Assembly: GCA_030159075.1 (NCBI GenBank)
Contig: BROG01000562.1
Location: 248,001 to 312,000, forward strand
DNA: 64,000 nucleotides
Origin: Atrina japonica
Lineage: Eukaryota; Mollusca; Bivalvia; Pterioida; Pinnidae
Direction: 5' to 3'
Positions 14,005-47,999 of the stretch are shown piece after piece. The notes beneath the pieces were generated by a model. It had not been told where the DNA came from. It did no database searches and saw nothing but the letters and a program-made list of their open reading frames with translations. Made by a program: the position numbers and the translations under genes. The first letter of the stretch is position 1. Each line of letters opens with the position of its first letter.

Positions 14005-14070
<66 letters not shown>

Positions 14071-14080
14071 TATATATACA
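14003..14080. repeat. (TG)n(TA)n compound microsatellite
   Basis: TG units from about 14,003 pass directly into a TA tract. Confidence 0.93.
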
Positions 14081-14527
14081 TATTTATACATGTATAATTC
14101 AAATTCAAATGTACTTTTAAAGTTAGGTATTCATGTTTATGGCAATAGTTGCACGCAATTTTTATCTCAACATTAAATAAAATTTTACGATTGTTTATAA
14201 AAAATAAAACACTTTTTGAACATGTGGTATTGCATATTGTTAATCTGTAATATATTACCTATACACATGATGCATCTTAAACTATCTTATTGTATGGAAA
14301 CCCATAGGTGACCTAATTACAAATATATGAAATGTAGTGTTCCTATTTCATAATGATAAAACACTAAAATAATATAGATAAAACACATGAGCATGATGAA
14401 ATAAATTAAACGATAACACACAGTAATGTGATAACATCATGAAATAACATTTGATATAACAAGCACATGATAAATCACTTCAATTCATGGATAGTACATG
14501 GACGTTTGATAAATGATCACTCTGTGT

Positions 14528-14618
14528 TTAACGCATTCACCCCTTAAGACACATTTGGACTGGTCCAAGACATTGATTTACAGAAGAGTCCATTATACTT
14601 CAGGGGTTTATGAGTTAA
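14528..14618. mobile_element. 91-bp TTAA-bounded foldback element, copy 1
   Basis: The element begins TTAACGCATTCACCCCTTAA and ends TTCAGGGGTTTATGAGTTAA. The ends are inverted copies and TTAA stands at both borders. Length is 91 bp, identical to the copies at 20,250 and 27,976. Confidence 0.75.
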
Positions 14619-14735
14619 CATACAATACAATTGTTAATCATTCTGCTAAGAATTTGTCACTTATATTTAGCATAGTATGATATGAATATAGATCCCTAAT
14701 CACATTTTAACCTCAAATTCACCCATTTCACAGAA

Positions 14736-15135
14736 TACAGTAAAACTTGAATATAACGAACCAATAAATAATCACCGACTGCACGTCTATAGTTTAAAAA
14801 CAAACTGATTTCTATGTCCCCCAGATGGCCCAACCACATCTCTTATGGTATTACAAGAAAGTGATCAATATAATTAAAACGAAAGTCATTTCTTGACTTT
14901 TTCGCCAAGCATAAGTAGGCCTACTCTCCGATTAGTATAATACACTGTGTCAATGAAAAAAAAAAACCAAAACATTTCCATTTTCTTTTTATCTCTAAGG
15001 ATATTTCCCATTTAGCCTGAATTTAGAGTGAACAAATTGTATTGTAACACTCGCCATAACTATATAACAAACTGTCCCTATAACAAATTGAACAATAAGG
15101 TCCCTTGAAATTTGTTATAAGTGAGTTTTACTGTA
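14736..15135. mobile_element. pogo/Tigger-like MITE, about 400 bp
   Basis: It starts TACAGTAAAACTTGAATATA and ends TAAGTGAGTTTTACTGTA. The ends are inverted and bounded by TA, with the CAGTNNAACCTC-like terminus known from pogo/Tigger elements. No transposase frame is present. Confidence 0.6.
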
Positions 15136-16076
15136 GCATGTTTTTTTCTAGAGGTTGGATGAAAACCTCTGCTCCTCTGCACTGAATTCACTCCCATTAT
15201 ACATGTGATAAAAATCAGTTCAAGTGCTTTGTCACAACTGGAGATTTTTAATTTTTTAGCTGGAGATTTGGTATCAAAACTGGAGATTTTTAATTGACGT
15301 TTTTATCGACGTTTTGTTTTCATTTATCTTCTTCTTTTTTTTTTTTTCATGTTATAACTTTTGATTCATTTCCTTGTTTTGTTCAATTATTTAGCCAGTT
15401 GAATTCCTTTTTAATATTATTGCATGCATTTTTCAAGTATATACATGTACCGGTTGAATAAAAAATAACAACTTTGTTTATATATAAAAAAAAATTAAGT
15501 TTCCATAATTGAAATACCAGTCCTGTCCAGTTCATTTCTGTTTCTTATACTACTTCCGGAAGTACGTCTATCATTACATGTGTTTTGTGACAGTTTAGAC
15601 TTAGAAGCATGCCTGATTATAAATAAAATTATAATTTTTTTAGTCATTTTTTTTAGTTGAAGTACATTACAACTATCTTTTGAGACCGTAAGATGTTGTA
15701 ATAACTACTTTTGATGGCTGGAATCATGCTTCTAATCATTGATGATCCAAGCGTGTGTCACATGAAATACACACACTCACTTTGACTTAGTCTTATCACC
15801 AATTAACGGCCAATCAGTGGATGGGATGGTGTTATATAATCATTAATACCCTCAATAATTAACATGCCCACAGGCTATTTACCTGTAAAAGTGTCAACCG
15901 ATTGATTACTGGACATTTGCTGATTAGTAATTCTGAGGAGTTTACATGTTGGTCACATATATTTTTTTCGGTGCATGAAATTTCCGATGGCAGAAGATTC
16001 GGAAACGTGACGGGAGGGGTGGAAGGGACCCTAAAAATCAAGAGATTTTTCCTCCCGCCGGAAGAATCACATGTAT

Positions 16077-16298
16077 GATCCCACGGAACCCTTCAGGTGA
16101 AGCAATTCTAGTATTGAGGAGTTTTGGAATTCGATCCCACGGAACCCTTCAGGTGAAGCAATTCTAGTATTGAGGAGTTTTGGAATTCGATCCCACGGAA
16201 CCCTTCAGGTGAAGCAATTCTAAAATTGAGGAGTTTTGGAATTCGATCCATTCGAACCCTTCAGGTGAAGCAATTCTAGTATTGAGGAGTATTGCATG
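16077..16298. repeat. 56-bp minisatellite, four copies
   Basis: Units carry CCACGGAACCCTTCAGGTGA and AGCAATTCTAGTATTGAGGA and repeat exactly every 56 bp. Copies 1 and 2 are identical; copies 3 and 4 carry a few substitutions. Confidence 0.93.
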
Positions 16299-16585
16299 GC
16301 ATAAATTATAACTGTTAATTATGCAACATCATCTGTTAATTATGTAATTCATTTTAAAAGTCAAATTTGTACTAAAACATGAACTCCATATATCAATGTA
16401 TGTAATAACATGTCGATGTATGAAATAAGGTATCAATGTATGAAATAAGGTATAAATGTTAACTAAAGTGACAGAACGACAACTCTCATGAGGACCGAAG
16501 GTTAAAAATATACAATCGCTATAGTTATAATATATATAACATGACTAGTAAGATTATCATTAACAGGTTTCGTATGAAAATATAA

Positions 16586-16629
16586 AATATATATATATAT
16601 ATATATGTAGTTATATTTTTACACACACG

Positions 16630-16704
<75 letters not shown>

Positions 16705-16705
16705 A
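16586..16705. repeat. (AT)n and (CA)n microsatellites
   Basis: AT units at about 16,586-16,606, then CA units from about 16,632 to 16,703. Confidence 0.95.
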
Positions 16706-18313
16706 AACACACACATAGCAGACACATACACAAAGAATGGCATGTTCTTGTGTATTATATGAAATCTGGAAAATATTCAAATGTACACAATATTTTTTGA
16801 AAATTTTTAAATTGATTTATCATTATTATATTTGAAAAGTAAAAGCTGGTAAAAACTATGGCCTAAATTATCAAAATGCTTGAATATTTTCTATACACTA
16901 TTACTCATAGTGAAAAGATGCCATATGTTACTTAAAACTTGTGTTGTTATAGAAATCCCAAATAATCATTGCGGTACGATGAGGCATGGGAAACCAAAAT
17001 GCAGTGACACTGCAACATGATGATAGATGAAAAACCAGACATGCTGAAGGACAGGCATCCAGTCATGATGAAGAACAGGTAACCAGTCATACTGAAGGAC
17101 AGGCTACCAGTCATGATTAAGAACATGGAAGCAGTCCTGCAGAAGGTGATATGTACTTGCCATCCTTGAATCATTATCAAAGATCACACACACACACATA
17201 CACACACGAGATAAAGAGATAGAAATATCTATAATTTTTTCCTACTAATAAAATTACAGGATGATAACCCTTAATACACTCTTTGTAACCAAACACCCAC
17301 ATAGTATATACAGGCATGTAAATTACGGTCTGATCAGAACTGCTTCGTCTATGACAGAAATGCACAACCATACTATTTTTATCACAATTTTTGCATTTGG
17401 AAGCATGAAACCGAGGCTAACAAGCTCCGATGATAAACAAACTTATACAGATTTTCAATAGAAATGTGCGTTTGTTTGCAATACAAAATTCTATTAATAT
17501 GAGATCAGTATCACATTCTGATATTTATTTGTCAGTATGTGGACTTCTATTACTAGTACAGAGGGACTCACACAGACACCTTTAAAAATACCAGTATAAA
17601 GGGACATCTTAAGTCATCTCAATATAATTTAGAATAGAAGTAGTACAACCCATATAAACTGGCAAGGTGGAGTCTCATGAACACGTTCGTGACCTGGAGG
17701 AGTTCAAATTTGAGGTAACAGAGCATAACAACATTAAATTACACTGTCGAGAGTAATCTTTCCTACTTGTCACCACAAGAAAGAGAGAGTAACCCGTGAG
17801 GAATGAAATGTTTTCCCCATGCAGCTTGTCATAACTAAAACGTGAGTAGAATCATCTATATGGTAACCAAACGGCCCGCCATCATTTGTGAATCAGAGTA
17901 TATCTCTAAAGAAATGCTCACTTTTATCCTACCAGTATGAAAAATTTGTCTGATACAGCTTGGCAATTTCATAATGGATAAAATTCAATGAAATCATAGA
18001 TTGCAAATATTGAAAAACTTCTAGTCATCAAGTTTCTACCCAAGAAAAGCATATCATTCCCTCTGTCCTCTAGCATGACATGAAAAAATGATCAAAAAGC
18101 AAACTAGCAAACCAATAAAACTACGCCAAAAATGTGCATGGATTACTGTAAAGGCCTTTGGAAGATTAAATGAACACTTTAATGAACCAAACCAAAAACA
18201 AAAAAATAAATAAGATAGAATCAAATACATTTTCTCATTTCATGAGAAACAAAGTAAATTATGGCCCCAATAAAAAATTTTCATCTGTGAAAAAGAAAAA
18301 AAAGTCTCCTTTT

Positions 18314-39015
<20,702 letters not shown>

Positions 39016-40239
39016 GGAAAATAGGTCAGCTTTCCTGTAAAAAGAAAATACTGTTACATTACACTCAATGAAAGAGAAATAAACAAAGACAGGGCTTTTT
39101 CTATAGTATCCATGGAGCCAAAATTCCACCAAATTCCCAATGCAAAATGCATGTATTTTTTCCCAATATGATGAAAAAATTGCCAATTTGATGTTGAGCT
39201 CATGACCAAAAAAAAAAAAAAAATAATGTATGGGGAAATGCATTTAAATAATGCATTTAGATTTCCATGTGTGCACACAATTTTTCCCAATATGACACAA
39301 ACTCACGTTAAAATTCCCAATTGTGTTGCCAATGGCATTTTCCCAAAATTAACAGAAAAAGGCTTGAAAGAAAAAACGACAGACGAAGAGTGTCTCTAAC
39401 CCCAAGAGAGATGAAAAGACAAATACAAAGAGAGACTGTCAGAGATACAAACAAAGAGAAAGAGACAAAGAGTGTGACAATAAAAATAGAGAAAGAGAGA
39501 GACTAGCAGTAGTCTGCCAGTATGTGACTAGTAACTTTTGCCGTGGACTAGTCAAGGTTCAGCTTCAGCTAGTCCGCTTGACTAGTAGAAAATATGTATA
39601 AACACTACAGAAAAAAACATGAACAATGATTAGTAAAAGTATGTACAGTTAACACCAGAATGATCTTATCAGCTCCTTTTATTTTTTTCTCAACTCAAAC
39701 TAGGATAATCATAGTTACTTTGACTCATACGAACATAAAACCCCAAAATAGATGACTTACTTCAACTAGCAATTTGTTGATCAAGTGTCAAACAGGTCAT
39801 TCTTTGTATCACTTTGGGTCTAGTGAATTTGTCTTAGGACAAGTAAAATCTTTTTCCAACTAGTCCTACTGCATTATTGAGACAGATACAGAAATGCTAA
39901 ATTTGACCTCTGCATATAGAGAAAAAGTTAGACACACAGAAAGAGAAAGAGATACAGGAACTGATAGAGTGAGAGAAGGTTAACTATCCAATTATCATGT
40001 TCTATGTAATTAAGATACTAGACATCAATAACTCCCATTGTGTTGATAATACAAAACTGACATTGATAACAACACTGGTGACAATACTGTCTGTATCAGA
40101 ATATTACTTCCCTAACCTTTCAAAATAGAAGTTGGTTAAAACTCCCTTCGGATGCCCCTCAGATCATATCATGGTATAAAATACAACTCTGATACTTTGT
40201 TATACATTATTTTCATAATTTGCAATGCTAATACTGGTA

Positions 40240-40872
40240 AGTTTATATCAGAGTACTGAAAGTACTGAAAAGGGTTGTTATTTTGGCAAAATAGCCATGG
40301 GAATCAAACTACTTCTATCTAACATATATATGAAAAGGAAATAAATCAAATTAATGTAGATCTAAAAAAAATCAAAGTACTGAAAGTACTGAAAAGGGTT
40401 GTTATTTTGGCAAATTAGCCATGGGAATCAAACTACTTCTATCTAACATATATATGAAAAGGAAATAAATCAAATTAATGTAGATCTAAAAAAAATCAAA
40501 GTACTGAAAGTACTGAAAAGGGTTGTTATTTTGGCAAATTAGCCATGGGAATCAAACTACTTCTATCTAACATATATATGAAAAGGAAATAAATCAAATT
40601 AATGTAGATCTAAAAAAAATCAAAGTACTGAAAGTACTGAAAAGGGTTGTTATTTTGGCAAATTAGCCATGGGAATCAAACTACTTCTATCTAACATATA
40701 TATGAAAAGGAAATAAATCAAATTAATGTAGATCTAAAAAAAATCAAAGTACTGAAAGTACTGAAAAGGGTTGTTATTTTGGCAAATTAGCCATGGGAAT
40801 CAAACTACTTCTATCTAACATATATATGAAAAGGAAATAAATCAAATTAATGTAGATCTAAAAAAAAAAATC
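40240..40872. repeat. 124-bp tandem repeat, five copies
   Basis: AGGGTTGTTATTTTGGCAAA recurs at exact 124-bp steps (40,272, 40,396, 40,520, 40,644, 40,768). Copies 2-5 look identical, with only one visible difference in copy 1 (AAAATAG for AAATTAG). Confidence 0.97.
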
Positions 40873-40938
40873 ATTTTTCCTGCCTCTAAATAAATTCAAA
40901 ATTAACATTCAAAATTTTATTTGTTGTATCTTCTGTTC

Positions 40939-41033
40939 TAGGCCAAACTTTCTGCTTCAATTTTAAGCTTTTTTTTTGGTGCTTGATTTTACCCCCCATA
41001 ATTGCTTAAAATTGGGGCAGAAAGTTCGGCCTA
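40939..41033. mobile_element. hairpin MITE, about 95 bp, copy 1
   Basis: TAGGCCAAACTTTCTGC at the left pairs with GCAGAAAGTTCGGCCTA at the right. TA-bounded, no ORF. Confidence 0.75.
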
Positions 41034-41245
41034 CTTCTGCACCAACTTTAAATATTGTCTGTCGTGCAATAACACTCATTTCAAAATAAAACGTGAGCAC
41101 TTATGGAACCTACTTAAATATAAACCAAACATGACACTGTGAACAGGTAAAATAATTTTTTTCATCGCAAAAATTGGCTATGATTCAAAACAAATTTTAG
41201 GGCTTGTAGGGAACATAAACAATCCTATTTAGGGCTATTACTGTG

Positions 41246-41334
41246 TAGGCCAAACTTTCTGCCCCGATTTTTTTTTGTGGTAAATTTTACCACCCCAAAA
41301 AATTGCTTAAAATGGGGGCAGAAAATTCGGCCTA
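41246..41334. mobile_element. hairpin MITE, about 89 bp, copy 2
   Basis: TAGGCCAAACTTTCTGCCCC pairs with GGGGGCAGAAAATTCGGCCTA-like sequence. Same family as 40,939-41,033. Confidence 0.75.
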
Positions 41335-43369
41335 ATTACCGTGGTACATGAACATATACTTTGCCTAGACTAAATAAACACCAAACAACATTCTCCATCT
41401 TGTATTAATTAATATGAATAGCTGTACAGGGCGAAAAAGACAGTTTACCCAATGTTTAATGTAAAAGAAATGATTTTTCATCAACATAATTCGGACCTAA
41501 AGTCGTGATGTAGCAAAACGATCTATCACTATCACCAATTTCACTTATAGACATCAACACTTTCGGTAATGGATAAAACTTTGTTTTTTGTTGAAGACAT
41601 TGTTTCTGTTTGAAATCATCATGAAGAGACCCATTACACAAAAAGTTTAGGTTTATAAATTCCAATCTTATTGTGATTATCATCAGAAGTTGTGATAAAT
41701 GTCGTGTAAACACCCGACAATGGACATGGTGATTTCCCCCGACTTCCGCGGGAACGAAAATCTGGAAATTGTAACATTCAATGTTCGAGTTACCTCCCTT
41801 TACGATATCAATACACATAGTATACACATGACCGCTGAAATTGAGCAGTCGCTGGTTATGTAAGGCATGTGGTCACCATATAGGGTGAATAAATAAAGGA
41901 AATATGCACAGAGAATCACTTAAGGCAGATTATGTATAGTGATTAGTTGACAAACACGTCAATTTGATAGTTTTCAAAATGGAAAGGAATGTATTCATAA
42001 TGAATTTCAGGCTTCATTTCCATAACAAGCACCTCCTAATCGATGCTATCCCCTCTATTCTGCTTTTATTTTCATTTTTCCATGGACTAGAAAACATACA
42101 TGTTCTTGAAAGTTCAATAGATATTGATTTAGCTTCATGTTGGTACAGAATTATTTCTATTTACATCGCTGTATGCTTGTAGCTGTCGATATCAATATGA
42201 CGAATGATGGAGTAATACTGCAGATTTTCAAGGCAGGCTCAACATCACTGAAATCTTATATAGTGGAATTCCATATTTATAAATAGATCAGTGACATTTT
42301 GTTGAAATTAACTACAAATCATATTTCATAATTTCGAGAGGCAGAAGTAAGAAGAATTATGTGGTATTTGATTTAATGATTATTCAAACTAGATTTAATT
42401 TCATTTACATCAAAATATTTAACTTTTCTGTAAAAGTTGAATTCTTGATTTGGACTATATTTTACACGAAGTGCGAATGCAACCTCCGTGACTCTTCACT
42501 GCTAACAGGATAGCTCTTGATGAAAAGTCAAAGTAAAGCCATAATAGGTTGTTATTACATAACAACCCATAATAAATGGTCATTACTATACATTGTATTA
42601 ATCTGAGTGGGGGATCTATATGAGCATTTAAGGTCAGGATCCGGATCATCATCCCAGTATAATTAATATTTAAAAAAGGACATTATAATAAATGTGGCAA
42701 TAAAGTGTCTAATACCTTTAAACAAAACATTTAAGATTTTCAACTACACGTAGCTTGTCATTGTATCAACAGCTGATATTGACTTATCTACTGGTACTGC
42801 AATCTATCACCATTCGCTGTAAATCCATTTCTTCTAATCTCCATCCATCTTCCACATCAACACACTACCTAAGGGAAAAATTGAAACAAGAAGTAAGCCA
42901 TCATGAAGATTATAAAGTCTCTGATCAACATTGGTGAATGCTTGCCATAATCAAACTTATTCCTGACCATTTTGATATGAAGTAACATACCCAAATTGGT
43001 TTAGTACCACCAGAGTTTTTTTCTAACCTTAAAAATCAGGGGCCTGTACTTTCCCAATTGGAAATTTTGCCGTTTTTTCAGACATTGGGAAAATCTATCA
43101 GCATTAGAAATATATATGAATATACTTTTGTGATATATTTCATAGCTTGAATATATTCCAATTTGCAATGATTTTGTTTATTAAAAAGATTAAACTACAT
43201 TTGGTCATCATTGTCTTTTTTTCAATTAATCACTTTTTTCTCAGAGGTTAATAGTGTGAATTTCTTGACTGAAATTTGGAAAAATGTTACCATGTTGCTA
43301 TTGGTAATGGGGCCTTATACAGGACAAATGCATACCCGAGAAGAAACCCTGACCACATAAGCATACAGA

Positions 43370-43670
43370 TGGCAGTAGTGCCAAAATTTTACCCAGTGCT
43401 GGTGCCAGTGCAGTGAGTATTCTTTTACATGCCTTCTCGACATAACATGGCTTTCTCACAAAAATCAGATTAGGTTCTGGCAGGGTTCAAACCCGTGCTG
43501 AACAGAAGTACATGTAAGAGACTTCATAGTCCAAAGCATGATGCTCTAACCACTCAGCTATGGAGCACCCCTTCCCCAGTGCTAGGCAAAGGAACAGTCT
43601 TACATGAGGGTATGACCTAGTAACATGAATCAAACCCACGACCTTCCACTTCTGAGTGCAACTACAAAAA
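43370..43670 (-). mobile_element. composite of SINE family 2 and family 3 pieces, inverted
   Basis: It contains GGTTCAAACCCGTGCTGA (family 3 box B, inverted), CTCTAACCACTCAGC and a family 2 tail (CCAGTGCAGTGAGTATTCTT). It appears to be one SINE inserted in or next to another. Confidence 0.5.
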
Positions 43671-44195
43671 TTTGAGTCACTCATTGGAAAATATGCTTTA
43701 TTTAAGATAGAAATTTTGAATTATGTTTAGATTGTTATGTGATCTTCAATTCCTGTGTACTGCTACAATGTACAATATAGACAATGTGTGCACACAGAAA
43801 CATGTCAGAAGCTGTACAATATTGAGCTGAAAAAATTCTCCAGATGGAACCATTTCAACCTGATTCTTCAGAGATGAAAGTATTCAAATCAAACCTATTG
43901 GAAACTGTTTACTGATCTTTTTTTTCTAGAATCCCTTGATCATAAGTGCTTAAAAATGATCTGACATCATTTTGTGGGAAAAGTGAGATAGAAGAGACCC
44001 ACGATGAATGTTTTTTTCTGCATTTACAAAACAAAGAGCTAACTCTCAAGACATTGCCATTGTTTATATGTATGTGAAAACTTTCCTGCAGGACTGAATA
44101 ATTTGTGACACTTCTTTATACTTCAACCTTTCCAGTCAGTGACCAATTCTCAGCAACAGTCTTTAACTGGCATGGAGAGTGCAATCATGTACATA

Positions 44196-45187
44196 CTGTA
44201 ACGTTTTACCCTAGCGTGAACTACACACGTAGACACGGGTGAATTACAAATATAAACAACACGGGTCTGACTGCCCCTTTCGGTTGCAGATTCCAATGGC
44301 CGGCTAGCTCTTACAGAATAAAATAAAACAAAACAATCAAATTTACCTTAGACACTAGTATATTTATTAACTAAATAATAATATGAAAAGATAGCACAAA
44401 TTCATGTCACAAATAAAAAACACCTTAACAGGCCTAAATTACCTGCCTGCAGGCTTAAGCCTAGGGACAAGGAGTATACAATGAGTGAAAAATCCGACAA
44501 CACACCGGAGCACGTTTTAATGGCCACACCTTTTACCAAATAAAACAACCACAAAAGTAAACCAAATTACTTATTCATTTCATTCTTCCGACAACTTAAG
44601 TCTGAAAATGAACAGTAACAATATCATTTAATCCAAACTTTTTCACATGTACATGTATCTCGTGCGCCATGTTAAGCCAGACGTACAGAAATTTAACAAA
44701 AAGTGCAATTTTATAAAATTATACTTAAATCAATAAAAACATTATGACATACATACTCAAAATACACGAAGATACACACAACTAATGTCCAAAATAACAT
44801 TTTATTATGATGACAGGGAATGATGGCAACAAAATGAATCAGGATGAAAATGGATAGAAATATCAAAAGTTCACTTCATGTTCATTTCTCTAAAAGAGAC
44901 AGGGAAATGAAGAATGTAAAACTGCATCACACCTGTTTTATAAGGTAACACTTTCCGAAAGTACCTGAATAATTTAATGAGCCAATAAAATTCTATGAAC
45001 AGTGACCTTTGGAGAATTAATGTATTCAAATGGAACCTGGCAAATCTTGCTATATGACCTAATTTACACGGTGCCAGTGCCGCCAAGGGAGGTAATTAAA
45101 GAATAACTGAGATAGAAATAAAATGATAATAAACTAAAGGATTGAGTAAAGAAAAATACTAGCAAGGCTAGACAGGTTCGTCACAAT
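44196..45187. mobile_element. candidate about 990-bp element with degenerate terminal inverted repeats
   Basis: The left end TGTAACGTTTTACCCTAGCG and the reverse complement of the right end (TGTGACGAACCTGTCTAGCC) share TGTRACG and CTAGC in register. TG...CA ends would also fit a solo LTR. No clear target duplication was found and no transposase frame is visible. Confidence 0.35.
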
Positions 45188-46158
45188 AATTTCACAGATT
45201 TTTTGTGTTTCTAAGACAAGAAGCTGTTCTGAAAAAAAAGAAAAACATATTTCTCCAACAAACCCGAAAATATCAGGTGAAGGCTGACATGCATGTATTA
45301 AAACCTAAGTCTTGACCAAGGGCAAGGTCAGAAATTGTGTCCAATGAAATGCACAAACACATATCCCATGTAATCCCTGATCCAAATAAAAATAAGTGAG
45401 TCAAACATGTGTGTGCTTTTGTGATCAACGTTTGTGTGAAAAAAGTAGACCCTTCTGTCCGTGAGGCTCACTTTGGAAATTGGAAAATCTTTGATATTTT
45501 GAATGTATCAAAATAATAATGTACATATATAATGAAGGCTTCAATGTCTGAAATAAGTAATGTCTAATAATTAAAAAGTGACACCTCTCATCATTATTTT
45601 TTCAAGTGATTGAGTGAAAATGATTCAAATAGAGTGAGGGAGGGAATTCCTATGATGCCAGTTGTGGACGTTTCCAATTTTCTACAGGTACATGTACTAT
45701 GCAACATACTATCGATTGCATCGAATTGTCATCCAACACTCCACTCTTAACTTGTTGAAATGTACAGTTCGAAATACGGCACCAACACCGAAATGTTTAT
45801 TTAGTATGTGAAACTGCCAACCAAAAATTATTTCTGCCAGGATCAGGAATAATGGAGGCTTGGTTTTAAAAATTTGAGAATTGCGTATTATATTTAATTA
45901 CTAATAATCTTTCTTAACTAGGAGGGGGCGAAACGTCTGTCATAGATGATATAATGAAAGAACTGTGGACAATTTTCCGATTCCCGAAGTGAGCCGCGCG
46001 GACAGTAAATATATAGGCATATCCTTCACTGCCTCAGAACTGACTGCTGTCACTGTCACTGTCAGTTACTCGGAATATTCGCTAGGTTAAGGTAAACTTT
46101 ACACCTTTACTACGCAAACACAGTATGTTCCAATGTTTTGACAGCAGATATACTCACC

Positions 46159-46300
46159 ATAATAAAACAATCGAATTATACGATATGAAAAACTTCAAAT
46201 CAACTTTTCTCTTGGGTCAAAACAAAACTTTTTTGTGAATTCCTTGGCATCTAAACAAATACCGGAAGTGGATCTGTAGGGAGCGGTAATTGTGTTTGCT
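46159..46300 (-). promoter_or_regulatory. candidate KRIT1 promoter and non-coding first exon
   Basis: On the minus strand an ETS-type site (CCACTTCCGGTAT, near 46,261-46,273) is followed about 100 nt later by a strong donor (TATTATG|GTGAGTAT) at 46,159. The interval has no ATG in a good context. This layout fits a housekeeping promoter with a non-coding exon that could splice to the acceptor at 39,035. Another ETS-like site (GCGGAAGT, minus) lies near 41,745. Only transcripts can decide. Confidence 0.3.
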
Positions 46301-47484
46301 CGTATTTTACAGCTCGGAGAATGTGACAGGGGGATAGAAATTTTTTAACGATTGAATAACTTATATTAAAACAAGAATAACTTGTATTAAATCAAAATTT
46401 AATAAGGAGGTATATGCAGTACATGTATAAAATGAAATAAATCTATCTAGGTTCCCAAATAATAAATAATCCTGCAGCGATTACACAGCGACGCGAACTT
46501 TTACATTCGGATATTACACGTATCCGTATCGAGACACACCGCAGCCTGCTTAGACTATGTCCGGGACAAGTCGTACCCAAATTTACACGGAGTACAAGGG
46601 GGAGGGGAGTTCAAAAGTCTGTGTGTGTGTGGGGGTGTATTATGAAAATGTTATTCCTTGGAGGCGTGTCTATGACCAGAAGTGGAATGTTATGGATAAC
46701 GAGCCAATGAGAGCCTTCGTTACAAAAGGTCGGGGTCACGAGATATCACGAGAGGTCACGTGAGTTCATGAGAAGTCAACGGATAGAGAGAGAGAAGTTG
46801 GGTTTTTCCAGTTTTGGGTTGAGAGTGAATCTATTTTTAGAATTGAAATTTTGGGTTTTTCCAGGTTTGTGAAACCAGCAGCAGGTGTCGCCACAGTCGG
46901 AGTGGTTAACGATCCTGTATCAAGTGCGCAAGCGCGAGAAGCGGTAGGCCGAGCTCAAGTCAAGAGTGAAACAGGAAGTGTAGGGAGGGTAGCCATTTTG
47001 GCTATGGAATCATGGGATATCTAGTTTTTTTTTCAGAGACTGACTAATCTCACGACAGGAATGAGATGCATTGAACATGAAAGTGTGTAACGTACTCAAA
47101 GTTTGAAAAAGTAATCAAGTGTGTGTGTTGTTGTTCTCAAAGTTTACCAAAGTGATCAAGTGTGTGTGTGTGCCGTTCGCATGTTTCAAAGTTTGTAACG
47201 TGTGCAACGTTCTAAGTTATGAAGTCTCAAAGTGACACAAGTGACACAAAAGTGACAAAGTGACAAAGTGACAAAAGTTGTGAAGTATGAAGTTGTTCAC
47301 TTACATCGTTTCAACAAGTATCAAAGTTCAGACAGTGAAAACAGTATCTGTATTAATTTATAGCGTTTTGTACTTCTGTATATAAAATAAAAAATGAAAC
47401 ACTCACCCAGAGAGTTTTTTCTGACGATGTTGACTCTTCGAGCTTCGGATGCCAAATGAGCTCTCAGTAGTATAGCTGAATATA

Positions 47485-47630
47485 AAAAAATTCAGATACC
47501 AAAGTATAAATCAATAGAATGTCCAGGACATAGATACAAATCCGGTAAAAATGGACAAACACAGACCTCTGGTAACCAAGAGGTGGGATCAGGTGCCATG
47601 GAGGAGTAAGCATCCCCTGTCGACCGGTCA
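47485..47630 (-). repeat. PLE 3' tail, copy 1
   Basis: The 140-bp block containing GTCCAGGACATAGATACAAA, GAGGTGGGATCAGGTGCCAT and GGAGGAGTAAGCATCCCCTG (plus-strand reading) recurs at 61,090-61,228 with a few substitutions. Its first part recurs at the right edge. Confidence 0.85.
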
Positions 47631-47999
47631 CACCCGCCGTGAGTCCACAGTCAAGTCTAATGAAACACGTGAGGAGTGTATCATCATCACAATTGGTACA
47701 GACGTCCCAACAACCGCCAACGAAAAAGCAACTCAACATTTCACTTAGTGAAACAGTAGTCGCAAACAAGACTATTATACCGACCGTAAAATTTGCGGAA
47801 CGTTGACATTAAACGCGGTTTTCGACATCCCTCTGCCAATAATGTGTCAGTGAGTAGTTAACCTCTGTATATGAAATCTTCATATGTTGTACACGCCCTG
47901 GCATATCGGATCATTTGTGAAATATAAACTCCATATGCGGTTGACTGAGGGATATTACTACTTAAATGTGGGAAAATTTACGATGGGAAAGCCGAAATC

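Larger units (their letters stand above)
12480..18300. other. non-coding stretch downstream of KRIT1
   Basis: No exon is supported. It contains the 91-bp TTAA foldback at 14,528-14,618, a pogo-like element at 14,736-15,135, a 56-bp minisatellite at 16,077-16,298 and CA/TA microsatellites. A palindromic ETS-like site (ACTTCCGGAAGT) lies near 15,551 without an adjacent recognisable gene. Confidence 0.5.
39035..47480. other. upstream region of KRIT1, no supported coding exon
   Basis: It contains A-rich and GA-rich stretches, a 124-bp tandem array, two hairpin MITEs, SINE pieces (43,370-43,670), a candidate 1-kb element and GT-rich simple sequence near 47,100-47,300. Open frames here lack family resemblance. 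The KRIT1 promoter and 5' UTR exons should lie somewhere in it. Confidence 0.55.

Noticed and set aside
16077..16298. CRISPR-like array
   Set aside because: The units are contiguous 56-bp tandem copies without unique spacers, and the genome is eukaryotic.
44196..45187. Solo LTR of a retrotransposon
   Set aside because: TG...CA ends and a poly(A)-like signal are present, but no 4-6-bp target duplication is visible and the ends are also inverted repeats. Kept only as an unclassified candidate element.
47551..47769. Open frames on both strands at the left end of the PLE
   Set aside because: They lie in the PLE 3' tail, a block repeated at 61,090-61,228 where the frames are not kept.
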